A DNA stretch of 64,000 bases from Hygrocybe punicea (lineage: Eukaryota; Basidiomycota; Agaricomycetes; Agaricales; Hygrophoraceae), in NCBI GenBank assembly GCA_963556145.1, contig OY744468.1, forward strand, positions 248,001 to 312,000. Reading direction: 5' to 3'. Positions 43,755 to 54,681 of this stretch are shown here, one piece after another; positions within the stretch are counted from its first letter, which is position 1; every line of letters starts with the position of its first letter. The notes below the pieces were generated by a model, which was not told the origin of the DNA, made no database searches, and saw only the letters and a list, made by a program, of their open reading frames with translations. Position numbers and translations under genes: made by a program.

Positions 43755-44983
43755 TTGGGATGAACTGCAGGTGGAGAAGTCTCCACTACATTCCCAAGCT
43801 GTGCCAAGTTCATCTAGCAACATGCTGATGGAACTAGGGCAGGTCAAGGGTATGCAATACCCCCAGGGGTTAAGAGTACGGGTACCACGGGTTAAGGGTA
43901 CGAGTCCAGCCTCAGAATACCCGCAGTACCCACACGGGTATGGGCTGTATTTTTTTTGGGAGAAGAAACATCAAAAACTCAATTTTTGGGGTATTTTTCG
44001 CTATTTTTGAGGGATATAATGAGAATCATTGCTTGTAAAAATATGTAAAAATGCTCTCAACACTCTCCACACTATTCCAAACATTGTGTACCTTTACACT
44101 AAAGGGATCCGGCCAGTATTCCGTCCACAATAACCATAAAAACCACCAAAAACAGGTAAAAATGGAGTATTTTGCATGTTTCTTCCTGTACCCCTGCAAA
44201 ACCCGTGCCATACCCGTACTTTTGGCCTCGGGTACGTACCCGTGACGGGTACGGGTCCGAGTACAGCCCCAGAGCACTGCGGGTGTACCCCTGACTGGCC
44301 ATAGATGGAACCTCAAGGTGTTGTTGAAGAGGGCTTGGTGCACAGGCTTTCGGATAAGGGCCTACAGCCATCATGGCTAGTGACTGCGACAGGCTACTTG
44401 GAAGGCGTGTCATCCTCACTGAAGTGGTTGGAGTTGATATTGAAATTGACAGTTTTTGAGCAATCCCTTTCCTTTTCAACATCGGTCTGCTTCACATACC
44501 TGCTACCTGATATAAAATCATGGAATGCAACACAGGGAAGGCTTGAATGTGTTAACCGCCCAGAGGAGGTCCATGCCTGGCTCAAGAATGGCCGTAAATA
44601 CAATGCGATGCCAAAGATTACCCAGGGTGAAGCTTTTCTGCAATCTTGGTGGAAGTGGTGGAGGGTCCTTCAGCCAGAATGGCGAAAAGCCAAGGATGGT
44701 ATATTGTCTTGCCAGATTCCTGAAGGTGGCGAGCAGTGGGCGCAAACGGGCAGAGGTGGCCCTAACAGGTTTTTCCCTAGTTATTCTGATGTTATCATGG
44801 GCTATTGCTGCAGTAAAGGGTAACATTGATGATGCTGACATTACCTTGGCATTGGGTGATGTTACATGGGTGTTGGACAACATGATCTCATCACTCCAGG
44901 TCTTGAATTCAAAGGATGTTTCTAACCTGAAACGTCCGTCTACTTTGGCTGACAAAGATATGTTTTCAAAGAAAAGGTAATAA
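43755..44983 (+). pseudogene. 3' part of the split repeat-family gene
   Basis: After the right LTR the frame reads DELQVEKSPLHSQAV and reaches MLME, where a hAT-like element is inserted. Beyond it the same frame continues PQGVVEEGLVHRL, then NRPEEVHAWLKNGRKYNAMP, FLQSWWKWWRVLQPEWR and GGEQWAQTGRGGPNRFFPSY. After a frameshift near 44790 it ends VKGNIDDADITLALGDVTWV ... KRPSTLADKDMFSKKR. This is the expected C-terminal half of the family whose N-terminal half lies at 36303-37955. The copy is broken by two insertions, at least two frameshifts and a stop. Confidence 0.65.
43835..44303. mobile_element. hAT-like element, 469 bp, inserted in the split gene
   Basis: The left end TAGGGCAGGTCAAGGGTA mirrors the right end (reversed TATGGCCAGTCAGGGGTA). 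The flanks carry a perfect 8-bp duplication, GATGGAAC (43827-43834 and 44304-44311). The ends are rich in GGGTAC/GTACCC, like the element at 6504-6945. Precise removal with one copy of the duplication joins the flanking coding frames without a shift, so the insertion point is certain. It is non-coding. Confidence 0.93.
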
Positions 44984-45289
44984 TCCAATATTTTATATTG
45001 ACCACGTGCTCAAACTTGGTTCATCAGGAGGAAATAGTGATGTTTCACATTTTTGAATAGATTCAACTCTGTGGTGATGAGTTCTGTTTAATGTTGGGTT
45101 TCAACTCCCACCACTAGTTATTCAACTCCCTATAGTTATTGTTCAATAGTAGTAGAGTTCTTGCTTCAACTGCAGTTTTGATTCAAAATAATTTAGTCAG
45201 CAAACTGCTCTTTGTTAATGGCAGTATGTCACTGCCAAAGGAAGTCAAGAAAGGGATTTAAATGTCATTGATGTGTAAAACCCCAGGTT
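44984..45289. other. No gene seen
   Basis: AT-rich DNA with short CAACTCC repeats between the split gene and minisatellite array A. Confidence 0.4.
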
Positions 45290-45590
45290 GCCTCAGCTGT
45301 TGGGCATGGTAAAACCAGTGTGCAGCAACAGCTGGGGATGGTGAAACCAGACCCACAGCAACTGCTGGGCATGGTGAAGCCTGCCCTGCAGCAACTGCTG
45401 GGGATGGTAAAACCTGCCCTGCAGCAACTGCTGGGGATGGTAAAACCAGACCTGTAGCAACTGCTGGGGATGGTCAAATCCACCCCACAGCAACTGCTGG
45501 GGATGGTGAAACCCACCCCACAGTAACTGCTGGGCATGGTGAAACCCACCCTGCAGCAATGGCTGGGAATGGTAAAACTGTCACCCAGTA
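45290..45590. repeat. 33-bp minisatellite (array A, inverted copy)
   Basis: This is the reverse complement of the array at 30563-31010 (unit AGCAACTGCTGGGGATGGTG plus 13), about nine copies. Its right flank (45575-45690) matches the left flank of the other array in inverse orientation, including TGTTGGTTAGTTAACT. Minus-strand frames over it are repeat by-products. Confidence 0.92.
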
Positions 45591-45663
45591 TCTTTTACTA
45601 CTCAGCTCAGTTTAACCACTTACAGCACTTGTAAGGCCCAACAATTGCTGGTGAAAGTGCACT

Positions 45664-46137
45664 GTGCTTTTACAGTTTTGCTGTTGGTTAGTTAACTCAA
45701 ACAACAGCAATGACTGCAGCAAAGGGGAAGACCCCTCATCCGAATCTGCCCTCTGCTTTGCCTGGCCCTTCCTGACTTCCCGCTGCTTCTGGACCCACTC
45801 ACTTTACTCCTTCATATTCCTTTCCTTTGGTTCCACACCTTTTCCTTCCAGCTCTTGTCGCCCCCTCCACCACAGCTCCTCCAGCTCCTCCCACCCTACT
45901 GACCCTTCCATCTTCCCTTCCCCAACCCTTCCCTCTTCTCTTCCCCCGACCCTTCCCTCTTTCCTTCCCCCGACCCTTCCCTCTTCCCTTCCCCTGGCCT
46001 TTCCCTCTTCCCTTCCCACAACCGTCCCCTCCCCTCCTCCCCTACCTCCCTCCTCCATCCCTCATCCCATAACATCCCACTCTCCCTCCTTCGCCAATCA
46101 GCGCTTGCCCCCTGACCCACCTGCCTCTCCGGTCTGA
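45664..46137 (+). other. Pyrimidine-rich Pro/Ser open frame
   Basis: The frame has 157 codons and is dominated by a CCCTTCCC-type tract (45900-46030) coding PSSLP repeats. It could be a low-complexity start of the retroelement gene that follows, or simply a polypyrimidine repeat. No domain is seen. Confidence 0.3.
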
Positions 46138-46139
46138 AC

Positions 46140-47637
46140 CACTCTCTCACCCTCCCAAGGCTCCATCGACCTGGACATTGCGGCCGCCTTTTCCCTGGTG
46201 CTCTCCATGGCTATTGATTCCATGAAGAATGGCATTGTCCCTGATGCGGCTTCCCTCCTTCAGCACCTTCAAATCCCTGCTGCTGCCCCCACATCAGTCG
46301 CCGCCTGCATGGTTGCAAGGAACCCCTGCACACCCTTCAACATGGCCATCAATACTTCGGGTGAGTGCTTCCCCCTCTTATCTTGTCCTTCTCTTCTCGA
46401 TAACCTCATGCATTCATGCACGCATCACCTCGTGCATTCATGCACGCTTTGGCCTATTCCTGGCCCTTTCCCCTTTCGAGGGTTTCGCATATTTACTTCG
46501 CACTTCTGCCCTCCTTTGAGCTCTGTTCGAGACTTCAGTCAAGCTCCTTCCAAGCCTTTGCTCACTGCTCTGGCTTTTTTCAGCGCATCCAGGCAAATTT
46601 GTACTTCTGGGCATGGCCACAGGTTTATTACCTGGCGCACCGCTGGGTTTCCATACCCTTGTGGCCACCAATGCACAATTAGATCCCAACAACATCCTCG
46701 TGCCTCCCAATATCATTAAGATTCTTGAGCTGGGATGGCACAGTCACATCCCCTTGCACCTCCTTTCAAACTCTCGGTGTTGTATGGCGCGTTATTGCCC
46801 CTCTACCGCTGACACTCTCGCTGTTGGCGATGGTGGCCATCTTCAGATCCAGCAATCTGCCCTCGATACAGCTGGTGAACTCGATATTTCCCTGTCCGAT
46901 TTTTGGGAGGCCTGGCCTTGGCTGTGCAGCCTTATTGAGCAGTACCTGAGAGATCTCAAATTGCTGATGTCTTTCGATCACACATCTGTTTCATTACTAG
47001 CCACCATGACTTCGTGGACCTTTTTCGTCTTTACATGCTGTACGATTCTCGCATTCATCAGGCTTTTGTTCAACGCTCTGGCTCCTTCTCTCCCATGATC
47101 TTTCATTCTGAGCTTTGGCACCGGTTTCTCACAAAGGGCAACGACAGCTACTGGAAGGCAGCAGATGACGTCCGGGTTTGCTTCCGTTTCAACGGTCACG
47201 CCGCATGCTCCTTTGTGGATTCATGCCTGTACTCCCACATCTGCTTGGTCTGCGGCTCTACAGTGCATAATGCTCAGTCCCACCCTCAAAATTAAGTACT
47301 TTCCCATCATCACGCCTCTGATTGCAGATAAATGGCACAATTTTCTTTCTGCTGCCGGTGTTTTAGATAGCTTCTCTGATGTCCCTGATGGTCTATGTTT
47401 CGGTTTTCGTATTGGCATTTCTTCCTCAATTCCTAAAGTATTTTCACCTCCTAATCATAAATCTGCACTTGATAACCCTGCAATCATTGATAATCACATT
47501 GCCAATGAAATTAAAGAAGGTATTCTCGCGCATACCTACCAGACAAATTTCTCGCCCTCTTCGGTTCCTACCGCACCTCTAGTCTTGTTTCCGACGTTCT
47601 TGCCAGCGAACAGGGGATACCGAAGCGGAGCAGGGCA
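46140..47637 (+). pseudogene. Gag-like region of a DIRS/Ngaro-type (or related) retroelement
   Basis: A frame with SQGSIDLDIAAAFSLVL precedes a donor (gtgagt, about 46361). LLPGAPLGFHTLVATNAQLD then reads on to ISLSDFWEAWPWLCSLIEQY and, in another frame, MIFHSELWHRFLTKGNDSYW and CFRFNGHAACSFVDSCLYSH followed by CLVCGS, a zinc-knuckle-like cluster. The next part reads YFPIITPLIADKWHNFL, DGLCFGFRIG, PPNHKSALDNPAIIDNHIAN and a block like the start of a reverse transcriptase (ALFGSYRTSS). This order is typical of the Gag-to-RT junction in tyrosine-recombinase retroelements of basidiomycetes. The RT core is missing because a minisatellite element begins at 47638. It is broken by frameshifts. Confidence 0.45.
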
Positions 47638-48180
47638 TTCAGCAAGATATTACCAACTGACTTGGGATGCCTGAAAATGAGATTGCCCAACTGGCTTGGG
47701 GATAGCTGAATCAGGCTGAGATATATCCTGGCCCAACTGACATGGTCCAGGCTGATGTTCCCAGGATATATCCTGGCCCAACTCACATGGTCCAGGCTGA
47801 TGTTCTCAGGATATATCCTGGCCCAACTCACATGGTCCAGGCTGGTGTTCCCAGGATATATCCTGGCCCAACTCACATGGTCCAGGCTGATATTCACAGG
47901 ATATATCCTGGCCCCACTGAGATGGTCCAGGCTGATGTTCTCAGGATATATCCTGCACCAATTGAGATGGTCTAGGCTGGTGCTATCAAGATATATCCTG
48001 GGCCAGCTGGGATGGTCCAGGCTGATATTGTCAAGATATATCCTGGCCCAACTAAGATGGTCCAGGCTGATGTTCTCAGGATATATCCTGCACCAATTGA
48101 GATGGGCTAGGCTAGTGCTATCAAGATATATCCTGGCCCAACTCACATGGTCCTGGCTGATGTTTTCAGGATGTATACCC
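47638..48180. repeat. Inverted-repeat arm plus 45-bp minisatellite (array B, left)
   Basis: It begins ATTCAGCAAGATATTACC with about 95 bp of unique sequence, then about ten 45-bp units (AGGATATATCCTGGCCCAAC plus 25) to 48180. The same unique arm and array occur in reverse at 54030-54312 with only a few mismatches over 100 bp. Open frames over the array (for example 47568-48146) come from the 45-bp period and are not genes. Confidence 0.93.
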
Positions 48181-48263
48181 TCCTAATTATCCTCCTAATT
48201 ATGACAATGTTGGTAACATCAGTGTTCAATTTATGCTGTCAATTCAATGATTTTTTTCTTTTA

Positions 48264-48267
<4 letters not shown>

Positions 48268-48297
<30 letters not shown>
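48268..48297. repeat. (AT)n microsatellite
   Basis: An uninterrupted AT run of about 15 units. Confidence 0.95.
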
Positions 48298-48299
<2 letters not shown>

Positions 48300-48389
48300 T
48301 ACTTCAACATTCTCCTCAGCATCTTCTACCTCCAAGTATGGCTTGCTTGTCTTCTGCTTGATAGCAGTTCACCTCTGCTTATCTAAAGC

Positions 48390-49050
48390 ATGCACCTCCT
48401 GTCTGACCTGTGATGGTTGTTTTCCTTCCTCTCGCAATGTGAACCAGTAATGATAAAGTCCATTAGCACATCAGTTTGTAAAGTGTGATGGCTTCTTAAT
48501 AAGGATGTCCATGTTCTGAGGAATAGATCTTGACTTAAAAAACTTGTGAGGATCTTCTTCAATATCCTTCCAGTGTGCAGTGGCAGTTTCACTATAAAAG
48601 GCTGCAAACAAGATTATTATTCTGACAGTATTTTCAGAACCTATCCCAAACCAATTTGACAAAGTTACAGATCACCATCCACACCACCACCACAGGATCA
48701 GCTTCAACTCCCTTCTCAGGCAGATATGGATATTTTTCATCATCACAATTTGTGATAGCCCTGGGTGACAGCTTGGAATTTTCATCTTCTTTCTGAATGT
48801 TTGCTTACATGGAATACCTTGATAAAATACCTTTGCAAAATGACTGGGCAAATTCACACCACTCATCAGAAAAGTCACTATCCTTCCATTTAGAAAAATG
48901 CCTTGAGAATTTAGCCATTGAATCACCATTATCCTTCTCAACATGAATTTCTGACTCCTGGAAATCTCTTACTTTCTTCTTATTTTATTGAGATGGTTAC
49001 CCATTCTTAATCCAATTGGCAATTTTCTACTGAAGATTAATACATCAGCA
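48390..49050 (-). other. Decayed coding remnant
   Basis: Minus-strand blocks such as DSMAKFSRHFSKWKDSDFSD and EWCEFAQSFCKGI, then HWKDIEEDPHKFFKSRSIPQ, look protein-like but lie in different frames with stops between. The family is not recognised. It lies between the two inverted B arrays, so it may belong to the same large element. Confidence 0.25.
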
Positions 49051-49960
49051 TGAAAAGAAGCATTATCAAAATGGCACAAACCTTGTCAAGAATGTCATTG
49101 TCATCAGGTGAAAGTGGTTTTGTTGGCTCTCTTCCTCTGCTTTTGAAGCTGGTGCAACTCTTTGATGTTCAAAGTTTTTTCTTTTTCATTGTTTGTGGTA
49201 GAGACATATTTGTTATAGTGAGCTTTGAGTATTGCCTGAATTTCTTCAGTAGCTCAGGCTATTGTTTGTGCAGTATGTAGTAGATTAGAGAGTGAGAGTG
49301 AGGTAAGAGAGATCAGAGAGACCAGGCAGAAAGCTGAAACAAATATTCTGCAAGATTGCTAGTGGAGTAACTCAGACCAAACCCGTGACCTGGCAATTCT
49401 GAGTGATGTGGCTAATTCCCACGTCAAAAATCACATGTTTATGATCATGTGATGGTTCAATTTTATTTAAAAACCCCGAAACCTTCGTGTTTTGCCTTCA
49501 GTGCTCTTCCACTTCCACTTCACTCACCCCGGCGGAGAGAGCCGAATTTCTCTGCTAGATGCCAGGGCACCGAAGTTCTGGTGAGGGTGCAGCTTGTGGA
49601 TAGTTGCAGGCATTCATTTCTTGACATGTCACCAGTGGGGGGGATGGCCTCTCCACTATTCCTTGGGCATGGGTCCAGGGTGGGTGACTTCAAGGGTTCT
49701 ATAGTAATGTAGTTGTAGTTTTTTTCTCGAAGCATGTATTAGATATGATATATATAGCCCCATGATTTCCAGCACTGTATGGACCCACGACGGCATACCC
49801 CATGAGAAGCCAGCCACCCCCATTGGATGTTGGGGCCGCCGTCATTACAGCCACGGTTTGATGCCAGTGGGGCCCCCACCCAGACAGCCTACATACCTCG
49901 CGAAGCCGGCACACACATCAATTGATGTAGCGGCATGTTTCGCGAGGTGTTAGTGGCCCT
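49051..49960. other. No gene supported
   Basis: AT-rich to 49450, then mixed sequence with short open frames on both strands. None has a recognisable domain. Confidence 0.4.
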
Positions 49961-49964
49961 GCAG

Positions 49965-50945
49965 GGGGACATTGTGTTGGTGGGGCCGTCGTCGTCGTTG
50001 CTGGGCGTTGGCGGCCCTGTTGGGCGTTGCTGGGGCCGTCGTCGTCCTCGTTGGGTGTTGGCGGCCCTGTTGGGCGTTGCTGGGGCCATCCTCATCCTCG
50101 TTGGGCGTTGGCGGTCCTGTTGGGCATTGCTGGGGCCGTCGTCGTCACCGTTGGGCGTTGGCGGCCTTGTTGGATGCGGCGTTGGGCGTTGATGGGGTGG
50201 CCGTCATTGTTGGCAGGCATGGTGGGGCCATCGTTGTTGTTGTTTGTCGTTGGCGGCCCTGTTGGTGTGGGGTTGGGCATTAGTGGGGTGGCCATCGTCA
50301 TTGGCAGCCCTGTTGGGCGTTGTGGGGCCGTCGTCGTCATCGTTGGGCATTGGGCATTGGCGGCCCTGTTGGATGTGACGTTGGGCGTTGTGGGGTGGCC
50401 GTTGTCATTGGCGGCCCTGTTGGTGTGGGGTTGGGCATTAGTGGGGCTGCCGTCGTCGTTTGCGGCCCTGTTGGGGCCATTGTCATCGTTGTTGGGGGCT
50501 CCGTTTGGCATAGTGGGGCCGACTTCATCGTTGTTGGGCGTTGGCGGCCCTGTTGGGCGTTGCTGGGGCCATTGTTGCATTGGCGGCCCTGTCGGATACG
50601 GCGTTGGGCGTTGGTGCGATGGCTGTCGTCGTTGGGGCCCTGTTGGTGTGGTTTTGGCTTGGAGTGTCGTCATCGTCGTTGTTGGGCATTGGCAGCCCTG
50701 TTGCGTGTTGGTGGGGCCGTCCTCGCCACCATCGGGCATTGGTGGCCCTGTTGGATGCGGTGTTGGGCGTTGGTCGTTGTTGTTGGGCGTTGGTGGGGTG
50801 GTCGTTGTTGTTGGCGGCCCTGTTGGGCGTGGTGGGGCCGTGGTTGTTGTTGCTGGGTGTTGGTCTGCTTTGGGGCATTGGTTGGGTCGTTGTCCTCAGT
50901 CCAGCGGCCCTGTTGTGGTTTTGGGTGTGGGTGAGGCCGTTGGTG
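49965..50945. repeat. GC-rich 50-bp minisatellite (array C), about 1 kb
   Basis: The phrase GCGGCCCTGTTGGGCGTTGC recurs at 50011, 50061 and 50111 (one change) with a 50-bp period, then more loosely to about 50940. Because 50 is not a multiple of 3 and stops are rare in the unit, long frames stay open on both strands (314 codons plus, 215 minus). They have no biased codon use beyond the repeat and should not be called genes. The stretch is far more GC-rich than its neighbours. Confidence 0.9.
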
Positions 50946-51070
50946 ACATTGTTGCGCGAGAACCTAGGTGAGAGTAGTCAGTCACATTGTGCAGGTAAGT
51001 CAGATTACTTACAGTCGGATTCATTTCCAAACGTTAAAGAACAAAAAGGATGTAATAAAATATTATTGCC

Positions 51071-51797
51071 GTTTTCAGAAGTCACGACCTTTTGAAAAAT
51101 AAATCTTGTAAAGAGGGGAAAGCCAATCAAACATAAGAACTCATGAAATAATGCACCAATTGACATGGTTTTGGAGAGGAAGTTTGTCTACTCCCTGGAA
51201 GCTATCTTTCTGTCTATTTACATTTTTAAAATCTTTGATGTGTAGAGAGTTACAGGTGAATTGTCATTTTCAGTGACTCCAACTTGTACAATGAATATCT
51301 CCCCAACCAATGCTTGGATTGACATGGTTGTGGAGAGAAACTTGTTTTATTTTGCAAGGGCTACAAGGGCCCATACCATGTTTTTCTGTATTTTGGACTT
51401 TAGCAGATCACTGTAATGTTATTTATGCAGAGGGCATTTTTGTGTACTGGCAGTACTGCTCCTTCGAATTTTCAAAATACAGAAAAACACAGTAGGGGTC
51501 CTTGTAGCCCTTGCAAAATAAAACAAGTTTCTCTCCACAACCATGTCAATCCAAGCATTGGTTGGGGAGATATTCATTGTACAAGTTGGAGTCACTGAAA
51601 ATGACAATTCACCTGTAACTCTCTACACATCAAAGATTTTAAAAATGTAAATAGACAGAAAGATAGCTTCCAGGGAGTAGACAAACTTTCTCTTCAAAAC
51701 CATGTTAATTGGTGCATTATTTCATGAGTTCTTATGTTTGATTGGCTTTCTCCTCTTTAAAAGATTTATTTTTCAAAAGGTTGTGACTTTGGAAAAC
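51071..51797. mobile_element. Fold-back element with arms of about 325 bp
   Basis: Left arm 51071-51398 and right arm 51472-51797 are reverse complements with few mismatches (outer ends GTTTTCAGAAGTCACG and reversed GTTTTCCAAAGTCACA), around a unique centre of about 75 bp. Part of one arm recurs at 63440-63700, so the sequence is dispersed. No target duplication could be fixed. It is non-coding; overlapping frames are shadows. Confidence 0.85.
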
Positions 51798-51962
51798 AGC
51801 ATATTATAACTTACAACTAGGAAGGTGGAGGTAAATAAGAATGAATGAGTGGAGTTGTTGAAATTTGGGTGGTCCATTGGAGGCCACCTCATTGCAAACC
51901 TGTCATTGTTCTGCAACTCCAAATTCACTTCTCTCACTCACTTTTTGACTCTGTCTACTACA

Positions 51963-53209
51963 ATGCCTATCACCACAGCTACTACTGCAAGCAAGAAAGC
52001 CATTGCACTGCCTCAATTTCAACTCACAAAGGACCTCAGCAATAATAAGACTTGAGTTCCCTTTCAACGAATCAGATGATGACCAAGCTGTTCCCCAAAT
52101 AGCCAGTCTGCCAGTGCAGCCCTTCCCACTGCAACCTAGGGGGGATAAGGAGCCATCAAATATTATAGGCAGTAATTCCTGTACTAATTGCCTTTTCCAG
52201 TGGTGTTGCTCTTCTGGCAATGGTGGTGAAGTATTTTGCTGTGCCTATTGTTGCCCAAGGGTCCTTGGCAGGGACAATTGTATCACACTTTCTGCAAGCT
52301 CTGGATTTAATTTGAAGAAGGATACCTGTTTTATTTGCCCTAAATGCCATGTAAAATATGACCAGCAAATGAAGAACAAAATACCAATACCATACACAGT
52401 AAGTAAAAAATGGAAAGCATTTATCCTTCAACTGGCTTCTTTTGAGGGGATTATTATGGGGGATAAGATTTGGAATGGAACTCAAGCAGAGCTGGGGAAT
52501 CTTGTCATTCAGGGAGCATGGTGTTCTGTTCATACTTCATCAATTGCTATTCTCAATTTCTGCCTGGCTGATATTCCAGAAGAGGGAGATCCAGCATTTA
52601 TGGTATACCATTATCTTCATGCTTATTTTCCAGAGCAGAATGACCAGCTTCTGAAATATTTTGACATTGACTTCTCTTTTGATCCATCCAGCTCTGCTTC
52701 TATTGGACCTCAAGAGAGAAAAGTTCAGAAAGTATTATTGGCCTTGCTCAAGTAAGTTTTAAAAATCAATCCTGTCAGCTTTCCTGCTGATATGAATAAA
52801 GGCATGATTTCAAATGCATTATTGTGTTTCCTCACACTCAATCTGATCCAGACACTGGACTGCTACACTACCGAGTGGACCATGGAGCATCACTGACAAT
52901 TCCTGTTTGTGTGTTTGAATCTTAACTAACTTGCATCATCATCATTACTTTTTTCCATGCCAAAAAACAAGTTCAAAAGACACAAAGGTTGAGAAAGTAT
53001 ATGTCAAAAAGACCACTTCTAGAGGTGATGTCAAAATATTGGCCAAAAAGAAACTGAAATTCTCCTCTCTACAAGAGAATAATCACAACCAATTATTACA
53101 GAACAGATATATATACCAGAAGAAGAGCCAGAAGAACCTCAAGCTTTACAAACTTCAAAAGGAAAGGTATATTCAATTTCTGTTACATGTTCAAATTAAA
53201 GTCCATTGA
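51963..53209 (+). pseudogene. Cys-rich gene remnant of unknown family
   Basis: It starts MPITTATTASKKAIALPQFQ and reaches SNNKT. A one-base shift near 52050 leads into FPFNESDDDQAVPQ, a cysteine-rich block (CTNCLFQWCCSSGNGGEVFC, CAYCCPRVLG, CFICPKCH) that could bind zinc, then GNLVIQGAWCSVHTSSIAIL and VYHYLHAYFPEQ. A donor at 52752 and an acceptor at about 52970 join it in phase to a Lys-rich C-terminus (SKDTKVEKVYVKKTTSRGD). I do not recognise the family. It lies between the inverted B arrays and may be a gene of that element. Confidence 0.45.
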
Positions 53210-54029
53210 ATCAAAATAACAGTCAGGATGATTATCTTCAAGAATGGAAGAACAGGTGTACTTGGCCAAACTGATAGGGTTAAGCTCCACTAGTAAAGGG
53301 CTCATGCATCAAGTATCAGAAGTGCCTTGATTGTTAGCTTGGTCAATCACTGCTTCAAAGATTGTGTCTTCAGGTATACCAAGACAATCCCTATCATAAA
53401 ATCCAATATTGGACTGGCCAATTTTTTGATCTTGCTGATCTGGGAGAGTTGGGATTCATGATATATCTTGGGCATGATGGAAATCTGTACCCCCAACACT
53501 GAACATCACAATCCTGGGAGGATGTAGAAGCCAAGGATGTGCAAGCTGATGAAGCTAACTATGTAATGGCGGAAGAAGATGTGGATAAGGTTTCTCCAAC
53601 TAGGAGAACATCTATTGCTTTTGTGGAGACCTCTGGAATTTATCAATGGAATGTTGATTGGTGCCAATGCTCAACTACAGCTCCTCATGACATACAGCTT
53701 TGAACATTTAACTCTTTCCAGCAACATCATAACCCTAACTACTACTGCATATACATTTCTGGTTCTTGATCAATTCTACATTGATGTGATGGAGTGCAAG
53801 ACTTCTGCTTTCAACTTGTACTCAAAGATTAGAAGGTCGACAAACAAAAATTATGCACATTAATTTCAAATTAAAATTCAAACATAAAGAAAATCTTGTC
53901 ATAGGATCATTACTGTGAATTAATGTGTGTGTCAAGGCAATGGAGAAACTTGCTTTGATCTGAAATGTGCTGGCTTGGCACATGACCCCGCAATTGACTA
54001 CAAAGATGGTGGTCTTGCAGTTTTTTGTG
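53210..54029. other. No gene supported
   Basis: AT-rich. A frame at 53579-53863 has no recognisable domain. Confidence 0.4.
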
Positions 54030-54312
54030 GCCCAGGATATATCCTGAAAATATTGGCCTGGACCATCCCAGCTGGGCCAGGATATATCCTGATAGCATCA
54101 GCATAGACCATGTCAATTGGTGTAGGATATATCCTGATAAAACCAGCCTGGACCATGTTAGTTGGGCCAGGATATATCCTGGGAACACCAGCCTGGACCA
54201 TGTCAGTTGGGCCAAGATATATCTCAGCCTGATTCAGCTATCCCCAAGCCAGTTGGGTGATCTCATTTTCAGGCATCCCAAGTGAGTTGGTAATATCTTG
54301 CTGAATCTGGTG
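54030..54312. repeat. 45-bp minisatellite and unique arm (array B, right, inverted)
   Basis: Four to five units of the 45-bp repeat in reverse orientation end with the unique arm that finishes GGTAATATCTTGCTGAAT at 54312. Over the last 100 bp it matches 47638-47740 inverted with only a few mismatches. Confidence 0.93.
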
Positions 54313-54681
54313 GGAAAGGCTTATGTAATCAAAGCCACTGATGTTTTGTGGTGACAGATTTGGCAAGTGCAAAATACATCACCACAAAACAATTCGGTAG
54401 CTGCTTACATAAAGCTTTTCTTCTTACTTTCCGACTCCCATCTCCAAGTCTCGCATAGTAGATATGTAGGATAAAATGTGTAATTGTAGCACCTGTTTCG
54501 ATTATTGAGCTTATTGTTGCGATTAAGCAGCGTCGGGATGTATCAATTGAATGCTGTAGGCTCCCTAGTCGTGGATGACAACTGCTCACCGCTCACCATG
54601 GTACTGCCTGCCAGTGGCAATTGTCTTCTTATTAATGTGTTTCGAGGATGATGGACGCCGCTCACCAAAGGCCTCTGTCAA

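Noticed and set aside
47568..48186. Repeat protein frames over the 45-bp array
   Set aside because: They are by-products of array B; the inverted copy at 54 kb gives equivalent frames on the other strand.
48390..49050. A helicase or transposase call for the minus-strand remnant
   Set aside because: Only short blocks read as protein and none carries a diagnostic motif.
50027..50971. Long open frames (314 codons plus, 215 minus) in the GC-rich zone
   Set aside because: They are created by a 50-bp tandem repeat with few stop codons; the same phrase passes through all three frames.
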